43,865 nucleotides of DNA from Gammaproteobacteria bacterium (GTDB taxonomy: Bacteria; Pseudomonadota; Gammaproteobacteria; JAKDMP01), in NCBI GenBank assembly GCA_027018875.1, contig JALUYA010000038.1, forward strand, positions 1 through 43,865, in the 5' to 3' direction. The notes under the pieces are model-generated. The model searched no databases. It was not told where the DNA came from and saw nothing but the letters and a program-made list of their open reading frames with translations. Of this stretch, positions 22,896 through 30,318 are shown in pieces (positions within the stretch are counted from its first letter, which is position 1; each line of letters opens with the position of its first letter). A program made the position numbers and the translations under genes.

Positions 22896-25286
22896 TCAGG
22901 GATGGCTGAGGCAGAAAGTATAATTGCCACTTCCGGAATAGGAATAAACCTCCCAAATATAGTATCCGCTGGAGCCGGCATAGTTGATTGACTCGCTGGA
23001 GGTGGTCCCGGTTGAGCTTGCAATTTGCTCCCAACCCCACCAGGAATTCCACTGGTAGAGATACAGGTCGAAGTCAGCCGAGCTGGGGCCGCTGAGCCTG
23101 CCTTTTTCCGCACCGGATCCGGCGTAATAGTAATTGCCGTTCGGCTGGTACTGATAATCGCCGCTTGATGACAGGGTGCCGGTGTATTTAGTGAAGCCGC
23201 TGGGACAAGCGCTTGCCACGACCTGTTTGACCGTGATGGTTTCCGTCGCGGTATTCGAGACGTTTCCTGCACTGTCGGTGGCATGGAAGGTAAACGAGTC
23301 GGATCCGTAGAAGTTATTGGCCGGCGTATAGGTGAAGGCACCGGTCGCGGCATTGGTGATCGAGACCGAGCCATGGGTCGGCTGGCTCACGATGGCGAAG
23401 CTTAGCGTGTCTCCGTCGGAATCGGAAGCCGACATCGTACCCGATACCGCCTGGTTTTCGTTGGTGCTTACCGCGCCATTACTGGCCACCGGAGCTGTAT
23501 TGGTTGGCGGCGGCGGTGCGGTACCGCCGGCGGCGGCCACGATATCATTGATCAGGCTAGTGGCGATGGGCGTACCCCAGCCGGTGGGATGATCCCAGCC
23601 GGTACCGGCACTAAAGGCTCCATTGCTGCCGCTGGTCACGTCGTTGAAATCGTTCGCGTAGTTGCTGCTGTTAGCATCGTTGTAGACCGCCTCGTTGGCC
23701 TGGCCAAGACGGGTTCCGCCATTGTCGGAAACGCCGATAGCCCACAGGCCCGCGAGTTCCGGGGCGACGAAGCTGGTGCCGCCATAGACCGCCCAGGAAC
23801 CGTTTAGCAGTACCGAATAGCCGGTATTGGGGTCGGCATCCATGGACAGGTCGGCGGTATTGCGCTTGCCGTTTTGCGGCACGCCCTGCCCGACTTGCCA
23901 GCTCGGCTCGCTGTACACGCTGCTCTCGGCTCCACCCCCGTTACTCCACGCGGTTTCGCTGGAAATCGTGTTGCCCGAGGTGAGAACCAGATTGGTCCCC
24001 CCTGCGGCGAGCACGTAGGGATCCGAGGAGGGGTAGTCGGCCGTGTCGGAGTTGCTGGTGCTATCCGCAGAGCCATTGTCGCCGGCGGCGGCAAATACCG
24101 AAATACCCTGAGCCGCAGCCTGCTTGAAGATGTTGTCGTCGGCCGTCATGGTGGACGAACTCATGTTCGACTCGGCCGTGCCCCAGCTGGTGGTCATCAC
24201 CTGGGCCGTGTTGTCGGTGACGATCTTGTTGTAGGTATCGGTGAAATCGGTCAAGGACGCGTTGTTGGCGTCATAGACGATGATGTTTGCGCCGGGCGCC
24301 ATGGCTCCGCTGCGTTCCACATCAATGGTCGTTTCCCCGGTACCAGACGTGGCTGTGGCACTGCCATCCACGTTGATCATCTGGATGGTGTGGGTCGGCA
24401 GTCCGTACTGGTTCCAAAAGCCGTCGTAGTCGCTGGCAGAGAGATTGGTGCTCTGCGCGGTCGCGATGGCGATGGTCACGCCGTTGCCGTTGGCCGTATT
24501 GGTGATCGATGGCCAGGCGTAGGCGGTCGCGATCTGTTGCGGCGAGAAGCCGGACGGGGTCGTATTAGCATTTGCCGCTGCCGCCGAGCTTCCCTGGCCG
24601 CGACGGAAATTCCCATCCCAAGTGCCGAATCGGCCGTCTGTACGAATTTTATATCGCCGGTTTTGCAAGATAGTGTGATTCATCGCGCGGCGATGCATCG
24701 GGTGCAGAACGGCGGCATTGCTGAGGCCGATCACCGCCTGGACATAGCGGGCAATTTTGCTTGGTAGACGCGGACGCATGCCAGGGGCAAAGAATTGGCG
24801 ACCATGGAACGTATAGTTGTTGATCCTGACGCCGAAAGTCTGTTCAACTTGCCTGGTTATGCCTACGGCGCGGATCAGCGTGCGATTTCTGGATACCGAG
24901 CGTACCAGCAGCCCTTGAGAGCGAAGGTAGTTGATAACGAGCTGAACCTGGCCGGGAGTCGGTCCGTAAAGACGGGTAAATTGCTCCGGTGTAAGAAATT
25001 TATGGTACGCGGAGCTTGCCGGGTTCTGCACGTTGCGCAGGAAAGCGTTGAGTTGCTGGGTGTGGCGCAACTTCATCCCGATGGTGAGCTTGATGGTCGC
25101 GTTGGATTGATGCGGCCCGTTCAACTGTGCCCGGTTGACTATGGCGGGAATCGCCTGGATGACGAGCTGTTTGCTGACGGTCTGTGGGGTGGCCGCCTGG
25201 GCATACGCGCCCGTCATGATAAGTGCGGCGACCGCAGTAGCTGGAAGCAGCCGCCGCGCAGTGGCGCCAAATCCTGAAAATCGCAT
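22896..25286 (-). CDS. secreted S53 peptidase (sedolisin/kumamolisin type) with C-terminal accessory domains
   Basis: A 796-residue secreted serine-carboxyl peptidase. A signal peptide (about 1-31) is followed by the pro-kumamolisin activation domain (about 40-190; NPASSAYHKFLTPEQFTRLY). The catalytic domain follows: Glu and Asp in GETTIDVERSGAMAPGAN (near residue 318), the oxyanion Asp region GSADSTSNSDTADYPSSDPY, and Ser in YGGTSFVAPELAGL (near 503). After it come a cadherin/Ig-like module (about 590-690; NENQAVSGTMSASDSDGDTL) and a C-terminal beta-sandwich resembling a PPC domain. Sedolisins act at acid pH. AGGAGG lies before the ATG. Extracellular protein breakdown is the likely role. Confidence 0.93.
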   Translation of the reverse strand: MRFSGFGATARRLLPATAVAALIMTGAYAQAATPQTVSKQLVIQAIPAIVNRAQLNGPHQSNATIKLTIGMKLRHTQQLNAFLRNVQNPASSAYHKFLTPEQFTRLYGPTPGQVQLVINYLRSQGLLVRSVSRNRTLIRAVGITRQVEQTFGVRINNYTFHGRQFFAPGMRPRLPSKIARYVQAVIGLSNAAVLHPMHRRAMNHTILQNRRYKIRTDGRFGTWDGNFRRGQGSSAAAANANTTPSGFSPQQIATAYAWPSITNTANGNGVTIAIATAQSTNLSASDYDGFWNQYGLPTHTIQMINVDGSATATSGTGETTIDVERSGAMAPGANIIVYDANNASLTDFTDTYNKIVTDNTAQVMTTSWGTAESNMSSSTMTADDNIFKQAAAQGISVFAAAGDNGSADSTSNSDTADYPSSDPYVLAAGGTNLVLTSGNTISSETAWSNGGGAESSVYSEPSWQVGQGVPQNGKRNTADLSMDADPNTGYSVLLNGSWAVYGGTSFVAPELAGLWAIGVSDNGGTRLGQANEAVYNDANSSNYANDFNDVTSGSNGAFSAGTGWDHPTGWGTPIATSLINDIVAAAGGTAPPPPTNTAPVASNGAVSTNENQAVSGTMSASDSDGDTLSFAIVSQPTHGSVSITNAATGAFTYTPANNFYGSDSFTFHATDSAGNVSNTATETITVKQVVASACPSGFTKYTGTLSSSGDYQYQPNGNYYYAGSGAEKGRLSGPSSADFDLYLYQWNSWWGWEQIASSTGTTSSESINYAGSSGYYIWEVYSYSGSGNYTFCLSHP

Positions 25287-25751
25287 AAAGATCCTCCTGG
25301 TCTGTTGGCTAAATGGAAAGAAAACACCCGCTATTTCCGATTACCGGGTATTTCCCCTGTAACCTCGATCGAGGTTGTCGAACCTGATCTTGCGAAAGGT
25401 CCGTACCTCACTACACTTGGTCCATGGACGAATGTCAAGGCTTTTTCGTTATTTGTACGAAAAGTACTACAAAGATTTGCCCTTGACGAGGCCGCAACCG
25501 GGAGCTGGGAACCCCTCGGGTTTGGGTAACCGTGACGGATATGGAAGAAAGGCAAGACGGAAATGTTCTGATTTTTCGGTGCATAGCGGATCTACGCAAC
25601 GAGAGGCCGGAGATATTTTGGCCGTTCTCCCGGTAATGCAGTGGATTGTTTCCAAGGCCGAGATGCTTCCGGCAGCCTGCTTGATCATGGAATCCGGTGG
25701 CAGGGCTGGTAAAATACCATCAATCCCAAAGTTATTGAGCATCAGGAACCC
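25287..25751. other. gene-free stretch between sedolisin and NDUFA9-like gene
   Basis: No convincing gene. It contains a perfect 16-bp palindrome AACCTCGATCGAGGTT (25361-25376), and a 7-bp inverted repeat TTTTCGT-7-ACGAAAA (25443-25463). Either could be a regulator site for the sedolisin promoter, which must lie here, or for the gene on the right. I see no strong sigma-70 promoter. Confidence 0.6.
25361..25376. promoter_or_regulatory. 16-bp perfect palindrome upstream of the sedolisin gene
   Basis: AACCTCGATCGAGGTT reads the same on both strands, 75 bp upstream of the peptidase ATG. A dimeric regulator could bind it; no candidate regulator is adjacent. Confidence 0.4.
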
Positions 25752-26717
25752 ATGTATACCATCAAGGATAAACAAATCGTTGTTTTCGGCGGCAGCGGCT
25801 TTCTCGGGCGGGTGGTGGTCAATCGTCTGGCTCGCGGCGGTGCTTATGTCACCGTGGTTTCCCGCCACCCGGAGCGGCACCGGGAGCTTAAGGTTTTACC
25901 CCGGCTGCAGCTGGTGACCGGAGACGTCCGTGATCCCGCCTGTGTCGGGCGCATATTGGACGGGCAGAACGCGGCGGTAAATCTTGTTGGTGTGCTGGGT
26001 GGCGGTGGCAGGCGGTTGCAGGCCTTGCATGTTGATTGGCCGGCGAGGTTGGTGCAGAGCGGTACCGGCCTCGAGCGCTTGGTTCACGTCAGTGCGATAG
26101 GTGCCGACCCTGATGCGCGCAGCCAGTACCTGGCATCCAAGGGCGAGGGCGAAGCCCGAATTCGCACGGCTGGGATACCGTGGACAATCATTGCCCCGAG
26201 TGTCATCTTCGGGCCGGGCGACGGCTTGTTTGGTCGTTTTGCCCGGTTGTTCGAAATGGTTCCCGGGGTGATACCGGTGATCAAGCCCCGAGCGCGGTTC
26301 AGCCCCGTTTATGTCGCCGATGTGGCCGCGGCAATCGGGTACAGTTTGACCCGGCCGGATCTGGCCGGAGAAAGGTTAGAGGTGGGTGGGCCCGAAACTT
26401 GGACCCTACGCGAAATCATGTGTTATACCCGTCGCCTGATCGGTGTTCGCCGGTTATTGTTGAATGTTCCGGATGGACTCGCCTCGATTCAGGCTGCATG
26501 GATGGGGCTGTTACCCGGTGAACCGTTCTCCTCCGATCAGTTGCGAACGCTGGGAGCCGGTTCGGTGGTGACCGATAACGCGTTGGAGCGACTGGGGGTT
26601 GAGCCGACACCGGTTAGCGCCGTTGTGCCATATTACCTGGGAGACCAGAGGCGTCAGGTCGTGTTCAATAGGTACCGTCACAGTCATTCCAGAGACGTTT
26701 CGATTACGCTCTCCTGA
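25752..26717 (+). CDS. NAD(P)-binding protein, complex I NDUFA9-like family
   Basis: A 321-residue extended short-chain dehydrogenase-like protein. The nucleotide-binding loop is VFGGSGFLGRVVVNRLA near residue 11; VSAIGADPDARSQYLASKGEGE holds the position of the catalytic segment, and YxxxK is replaced by YLASK. PSVIFGPGDGLFGRFARLF, then RFSPVYVADVAAAI and EVGGPETWTLREIM are typical of the NDUFA9 group. Bacterial members are often found near cca or respiratory genes; the substrate is unknown. It lies 21 bp before cca on the same strand and is probably cotranscribed with it. Confidence 0.88.
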   Translation: MYTIKDKQIVVFGGSGFLGRVVVNRLARGGAYVTVVSRHPERHRELKVLPRLQLVTGDVRDPACVGRILDGQNAAVNLVGVLGGGGRRLQALHVDWPARLVQSGTGLERLVHVSAIGADPDARSQYLASKGEGEARIRTAGIPWTIIAPSVIFGPGDGLFGRFARLFEMVPGVIPVIKPRARFSPVYVADVAAAIGYSLTRPDLAGERLEVGGPETWTLREIMCYTRRLIGVRRLLLNVPDGLASIQAAWMGLLPGEPFSSDQLRTLGAGSVVTDNALERLGVEPTPVSAVVPYYLGDQRRQVVFNRYRHSHSRDVSITLS

Positions 26718-26738
26718 GGCCATGGCGGGCGCTTCGCT

Positions 26739-28010
26739 ATGAAAATCTATCAGGTTGGCGGAGCGGTGCGGGATCGGCTTTTGGGACGTAGAGTCAAGGA
26801 GCGCGATTGGCTGGTGGTGGGATCGACCCCCGGCGAAATGGAGGCACTCGGCTACCGGCCGGTCGGTCGTGATTTCCCAGTCTTTTTGCATCCGAAAACG
26901 GGGGAGGAATATGCCTTAGCCCGCACCGAGCGCAAGACCGGTCCCGGCTATCATGGGTTCAAATTTCAGGTGGATCCGGGAGTAACCCTGGAGGAAGATC
27001 TCGCCCGGCGCGATCTTACCATCAATGCTATGGCCGAAGATGAGTCGGGGCGCATTTATGATCCCTACGGGGGACAAAAGGACCTAAAAGCCCGCCTTTT
27101 GCGCCATGTTTCGCCGGCCTTTCGGGAGGACCCGGTGCGAATACTTCGCCTGGCCCGTTTCGCGGCCCGTTATGCCCCCTTGGGTTTTCGTATTGCCCCT
27201 GGAACCGTCGCCTTGATGCGGAAGATGGTTGTCGCCGGTGAGGCGGATCATCTGGTTCCCGAGCGAGTGTGGAAGGAATTGGAGCGGGCTCTCGCGGAAT
27301 CTTGCCCGGACGTATTTATCCGGGTTTTGAGAGACTGTCATGCGCTGGCCCGGGTCATGCCGGAGGTGGATCGCTTGTTCGGTGTGCCGCAACCGGGTAA
27401 ATATCATCCCGAAATCGATACCGGGGTGCATGTGTTGATGGCACTGCGGCAAGCGGTCGGGTTGCAGGCCGATCCCATGACGGTGTTTTCCGTGCTGATG
27501 CATGATCTGGGCAAGGGAGTAACGGCGGGCGCTCAGTGGCCGCGCCACATTGGGCACGAGGCCCGCGGGGTTCCCCTGGTCGAGGTTCTGTGCGCTCGCC
27601 TGGGGGCACCGCGGGCATGGCGGGAACAGGCTATCCTGGTGACCCGTGAGCATCTCAATATTCATCGGGTACTGGAACTTCGTCCTGCCACCTTGCTCGA
27701 TCTGCTGGGGCGTTTGGATGCTTGGCGCCGCCCGCGACGCTTTCGCGCCGTATTACAGGCCTGTGAGGCCGATGCCCGTGGTCGCAAGGGCTATGAAGAA
27801 GTTGCTTATCCGCAGCGGACCTGGTTGGAAACCCTCCAGTCCGTGACTCACGAGGTACGGGTCGATACCGTAGGGATCCAAGGGCCGGCAATAGCCCGGG
27901 CACTGAATCAGGCTCGGCTGGCGGCTATTCGCGGTATCTTGGATAAAAAACCCGGAGCGAGTACTCGCTCCGGGTCGGGTCCCTATAGGGGAGGTGTAAC
28001 TGGTCGGTAA
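26739..28010 (+). CDS. cca: multifunctional CCA tRNA nucleotidyltransferase
   Basis: A 423-residue enzyme that adds or repairs the CCA end of tRNAs. The start [16 protein letters not shown] is the class II signature, ERDWLVVG carries the metal-binding acids, [10 protein letters not shown] and [15 protein letters not shown] follow, and an HD phosphohydrolase domain (VLMHDLGKG, near 255) is present as in gammaproteobacterial forms. The tRNA-Thr gene in this window does not encode CCA and needs this activity. The last 19 residues (after ILDKK) are encoded by a hairpin that serves as the terminator of the convergent degQ gene, so the tail is unlikely to be under protein-level selection. Confidence 0.95.
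   Translation: MKIYQVGGAVRDRLLGRRVKERDWLVVGSTPGEMEALGYRPVGRDFPVFLHPKTGEEYALARTERKTGPGYHGFKFQVDPGVTLEEDLARRDLTINAMAEDESGRIYDPYGGQKDLKARLLRHVSPAFREDPVRILRLARFAARYAPLGFRIAPGTVALMRKMVVAGEADHLVPERVWKELERALAESCPDVFIRVLRDCHALARVMPEVDRLFGVPQPGKYHPEIDTGVHVLMALRQAVGLQADPMTVFSVLMHDLGKGVTAGAQWPRHIGHEARGVPLVEVLCARLGAPRAWREQAILVTREHLNIHRVLELRPATLLDLLGRLDAWRRPRRFRAVLQACEADARGRKGYEEVAYPQRTWLETLQSVTHEVRVDTVGIQGPAIARALNQARLAAIRGILDKKPGASTRSGSGPYRGGVTGR
27945..27974 (-). terminator. rho-independent terminator of degQ, inside the 3' end of cca
   Basis: Stem CCCGGAGCGAG (27951-27961) and CTCGCTCCGGG (27964-27974), 11 perfect pairs with a 2-base loop. On the reverse strand it is followed by six T (27950-27945). 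It lies 47 bp past the degQ stop and inside the coding sequence of cca. Confidence 0.88.
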
Positions 28011-28021
28011 GACTGGATGCG

Positions 28022-29416
28022 TTAACGGATGGTCGTGAAGAACATCGAATTGCCGCGACGAACCGTTAATAACAGGGTGCCTTTGTAGGTACTCAGCGCC
28101 TGATTGAATTCCGCCAGGTTACGCAGGGGATGGTTTTTGATCGCAATGATGATATCACCCGGTTGCAACCCCGCTTTCGCGGCCTGGCCGTTGGGAGCGA
28201 CCGAGGTGACCACCACGCCCTGGATCTTGCCATAGAGCGGCGAGCTTTGAGTCAGGTTACTGAAGGTGGCACCGAGTGATCCGTGACCGCCGGCTGCGGC
28301 GCTGGATGCAGTGGTTCTGGGCCCGATCCGGGCGTCGATGATCCGGCGTTCACCGTGGCGATAGAGTACCAGCTTGAGCGGGGTTCCAACCCGGCGAATA
28401 CCGATGTAATTGCGTAACATGCTGGCACTTTTCACCTGATGTCCATTGACTTCGGTGATCACATCGCCTTGCTTGAGCCCAGCCTTTTCCGCCGCGGAAC
28501 CCGCAACGACTTGGGCGACCAGTGCCCCGGTCGTGCCGGGTTTGAGTTTGAATTGCTTGGCCAGCGAGGGGTTAAGATCCTGAACCTCGACACCCAGCAC
28601 GCCGCTCTCAACCTTGCCGTACTTGATCAGTTGCTCCATGACTACCTTGGTAATGTCGCTGGGAATGGCAAAACCGATACCGATATTTCCCCGGCTCCTA
28701 CCGGAAGTTGCAATGGCGGTATTGATACCGATCATCTTGCCGGCCATGTTGATCAGTGGCCCACCGGAATTACCTGGATTGATGGCGGCATCGGTTTGAA
28801 TGAAGTCGTCGTAGCTGCCGAAGGGACCCAGGGCCGGGGTTCGGCCTGCCGCGCTGATGATGCCGAAGGTGGCCGTGCCCTTCAGTCCCAGAGGCTCGCC
28901 GATGGCGATCACGAAATCGCCTACATGCATCTTGCTGGAGTCTCCAATTGGCAGTTGGGTCAGGTGCTTGGCATGGATCCGGATCACAGCCAGGTCGGTA
29001 TTTTTGTTTACACCGATCACCGTGGCCTTGTAGCTTTGTTTGTTGTAAAGCGTAACGGTGATGGCCTTGGCATCGCGGATGACATGGTAATTGGTCAGAA
29101 TATATCCCTTGGCGGCATTGACAATAACCCCAGTCCCGAGACTGATAAAGGGTTGCTCGACCGTCTGATTCGGGGGAGTCCCGAAGAACTGTTGAAACAG
29201 CGGGTTCATGAATGGTCCCCGTATCCGGCGCTTGATGATGCCGGTGGTGGAGATATTGACTACTGCCGGCATGGCTTTTTTGATAAGGGGCGCCAGGCTG
29301 GGCATGCCGCGTGAGTTTTGTGGGAACCCGCTCGCATAGGTCGGTGGAATGCCCGCCATGGCAAAACCGCCAAATAAGGCTATGGCGAAAAACAGTGTAT
29401 TCAATCGTCGGATCAT
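28022..29416 (-). CDS. degQ: DegQ/HtrA periplasmic serine endoprotease
   Basis: A 464-residue HtrA-family protease and chaperone of the periplasm. A signal peptide (MIRRLNTLFFAIALFGGFAM) is followed by a trypsin-like domain: His in ILTNYHVIRDA (about 110), Asp in NTDLAVIRI (about 140), Ser in NPGNSGGPLI (about 217). Two PDZ domains follow, near 265-355 (AGLKQGDVITEVNGHQVKSA) and 380-464 (AGLQPGDIIIAIKNHPLRNL). ATG at 29416 is used; an in-frame ATG at 29428 is an alternative. A sigma-E-like promoter lies 80 bp upstream, fitting the known stress control of htrA genes. Confidence 0.95.
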   Translation of the reverse strand: MIRRLNTLFFAIALFGGFAMAGIPPTYASGFPQNSRGMPSLAPLIKKAMPAVVNISTTGIIKRRIRGPFMNPLFQQFFGTPPNQTVEQPFISLGTGVIVNAAKGYILTNYHVIRDAKAITVTLYNKQSYKATVIGVNKNTDLAVIRIHAKHLTQLPIGDSSKMHVGDFVIAIGEPLGLKGTATFGIISAAGRTPALGPFGSYDDFIQTDAAINPGNSGGPLINMAGKMIGINTAIATSGRSRGNIGIGFAIPSDITKVVMEQLIKYGKVESGVLGVEVQDLNPSLAKQFKLKPGTTGALVAQVVAGSAAEKAGLKQGDVITEVNGHQVKSASMLRNYIGIRRVGTPLKLVLYRHGERRIIDARIGPRTTASSAAAGGHGSLGATFSNLTQSSPLYGKIQGVVVTSVAPNGQAAKAGLQPGDIIIAIKNHPLRNLAEFNQALSTYKGTLLLTVRRGNSMFFTTIR

Positions 29417-29495
29417 GGTTTTTTCCATTGGTGTGGGTGAATTCAAAACATAGTGACCGCCCCCGCGCGCGTGGTACCGGTCACCCTGCCTAAAC

Positions 29496-29523
29496 TGCGA
29501 CCCGGGGACATGGGCGAAGTTCC
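29496..29523 (-). promoter_or_regulatory. sigma-E-like promoter of degQ
   Basis: On the reverse strand GGAACTT (29523-29517), a 16-bp spacer, and TCGCA (29500-29496) match the extracytoplasmic stress consensus GGAACTT-N15-17-TCnnA. Start of transcription would be about 75 bp before the ATG. Confidence 0.6.
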
Positions 29524-29547
29524 CATGCCTCCGGGTCGGGAGGCTGC

Positions 29548-29979
29548 TCAAGAGAGCTCGACACGGATTTTGCGTGGTTTTGCCCGAGCCTGCTTGGGGA
29601 TCTCTATCTCGAGTACGCCGTGGTTCGATTTAGCCTTGATGCTTTCGGAATCGGCCGTATCGGGTAGGGAAAAACGGCGGTAAAACTGGCCGCTGACCCG
29701 TTCTACCCGGTGCCATTCGCCTTCATTCTTCTCATTCGATTCATTGCGCTCACCACGGATGGTTAGCATGCCGTTTTCCATCGAGACTTCGATATCTTTG
29801 GGATCCACGCCCGGGAGATCGGCCCGGATCAGGAAATGATCCTTATCTTCCCGGATATCCACTGCGGGAATCCAACTGGTTGCAATGATGCTCGCATCGT
29901 CGCGATGTTCTTCACCACCGGCTAATTCGCGCTGTAGTTGGTGCAGTAAACTTAGGGGTTGGTAGGGGGTTAAAGCCAT
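29548..29979 (-). CDS. small heat-shock protein, Hsp20 family
   Basis: A 143-residue alpha-crystallin-type chaperone. The N-terminal region MALTPYQPLSLLHQLQREL is followed by the crystallin domain: WIPAVDIREDKDHFLIRADL, PGVDPKDIEVSMENGMLTIR, and the closing GVLEIEIPK motif near residue 126. It binds unfolding proteins in the cytoplasm without ATP. TAGGAG precedes the ATG at 29979, and a heat-shock sigma promoter lies 50-80 bp upstream. It runs in the same direction as degQ, with a separate promoter for each. Confidence 0.94.
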   Translation of the reverse strand: MALTPYQPLSLLHQLQRELAGGEEHRDDASIIATSWIPAVDIREDKDHFLIRADLPGVDPKDIEVSMENGMLTIRGERNESNEKNEGEWHRVERVSGQFYRRFSLPDTADSESIKAKSNHGVLEIEIPKQARAKPRKIRVELS

Positions 29980-30030
29980 GATACATACTCCTATAGATTG
30001 ACAGAAATGGCCTCGTGACCACTGCTTTTT

Positions 30031-30058
30031 ACATGGGGTTTGGTAGGCCTGATTCAAG
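30031..30058 (-). promoter_or_regulatory. sigma-32 (heat-shock) promoter of hsp20
   Basis: On the reverse strand CTTGAAT (30058-30052), 13-bp spacer, and CCCCATGT (30038-30031) match the RpoH consensus CTTGAAA-N13-15-CCCCATnT almost exactly. It lies upstream of the small heat-shock gene. Confidence 0.75.
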
Positions 30059-30089
30059 GGGAATACCGGAAAATCACTCCATTTACAAA

Positions 30090-30105
30090 ACACTAGATGT
30101 TGTGT
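30090..30105. promoter_or_regulatory. NrdR-box-like site upstream of nrdJa
   Basis: ACACTAGATGTTGTGT matches the NrdR consensus acaCwAtATaTwGtgt at 14 of 16 positions. NrdR boxes usually come in pairs three turns apart; only a poor second match is seen, near 30151-30166, so the site may work alone or be incidental. Confidence 0.5.
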
Positions 30106-30186
30106 TTCAGGTTTTTTCGCGAGCACTGAGAGCAAATGGTGGATTGCCTAATAAAATATATGTTTATCAAATAATTAGTCCTGGGC

Positions 30187-30214
30187 TTGACAGGTGGATA
30201 CAGGGGGGTATGCT
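30187..30214 (+). promoter_or_regulatory. sigma-70-like promoter of nrdJa
   Basis: TTGACA (30187-30192), 16-bp spacer, TATGCT (30209-30214). It leaves a leader of about 100 bases before the nrdJa ATG. Confidence 0.65.
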
Positions 30215-30234
30215 GTAAATCAATACCCCAGTAT
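30198..30234. promoter_or_regulatory. candidate CsoR/RcnR-type operators over the nrdJa promoter
   Basis: ATAC-AGGGGG-GTAT (30198-30211) and ATAC-CCCA-GTAT (30223-30234). The first has the short A/T inverted repeats around a G-tract typical of CsoR/RcnR/FrmR operators and covers the promoter spacer and -10. The regulator would have to be encoded outside the window. Confidence 0.35.
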
Positions 30235-30318
30235 ATGGGGGTCTTCGGAGGTGGGTTCCAGGTGCTTCCGGCCTTTTAGTTACGGGCTTTGCCCGCTTGA
30301 GCAGGGGAAACAACGGTT

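Larger units (their letters stand above)
29980..30318. other. regulatory stretch between hsp20 and nrdJa
   Basis: No gene. It holds the leftward heat-shock promoter (30031-30058), an NrdR-box-like palindrome (30090-30105), a rightward sigma-70 promoter (30187-30214), G-tract palindromes (30198-30234) and a small CGGGC-TTT-GCCCG hairpin (30283-30295) in the nrdJa leader. I looked for a cobalamin riboswitch here and did not find its conserved box. Confidence 0.7.

Noticed and set aside
23874-24767. Rightward frame opposite the sedolisin gene
   Set aside because: It is the complement of an unmistakable S53 peptidase and has no motif.
25375-25917. Rightward frame of 180 codons in the gene-free stretch before the NDUFA9-like gene
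   Set aside because: It overlaps the start of the next gene in another frame, has no motif and no strong ribosome-binding site.
30187-30318. Cobalamin riboswitch in the nrdJa leader
   Set aside because: The conserved B12 box and the characteristic long structure are absent; only a short hairpin is seen.
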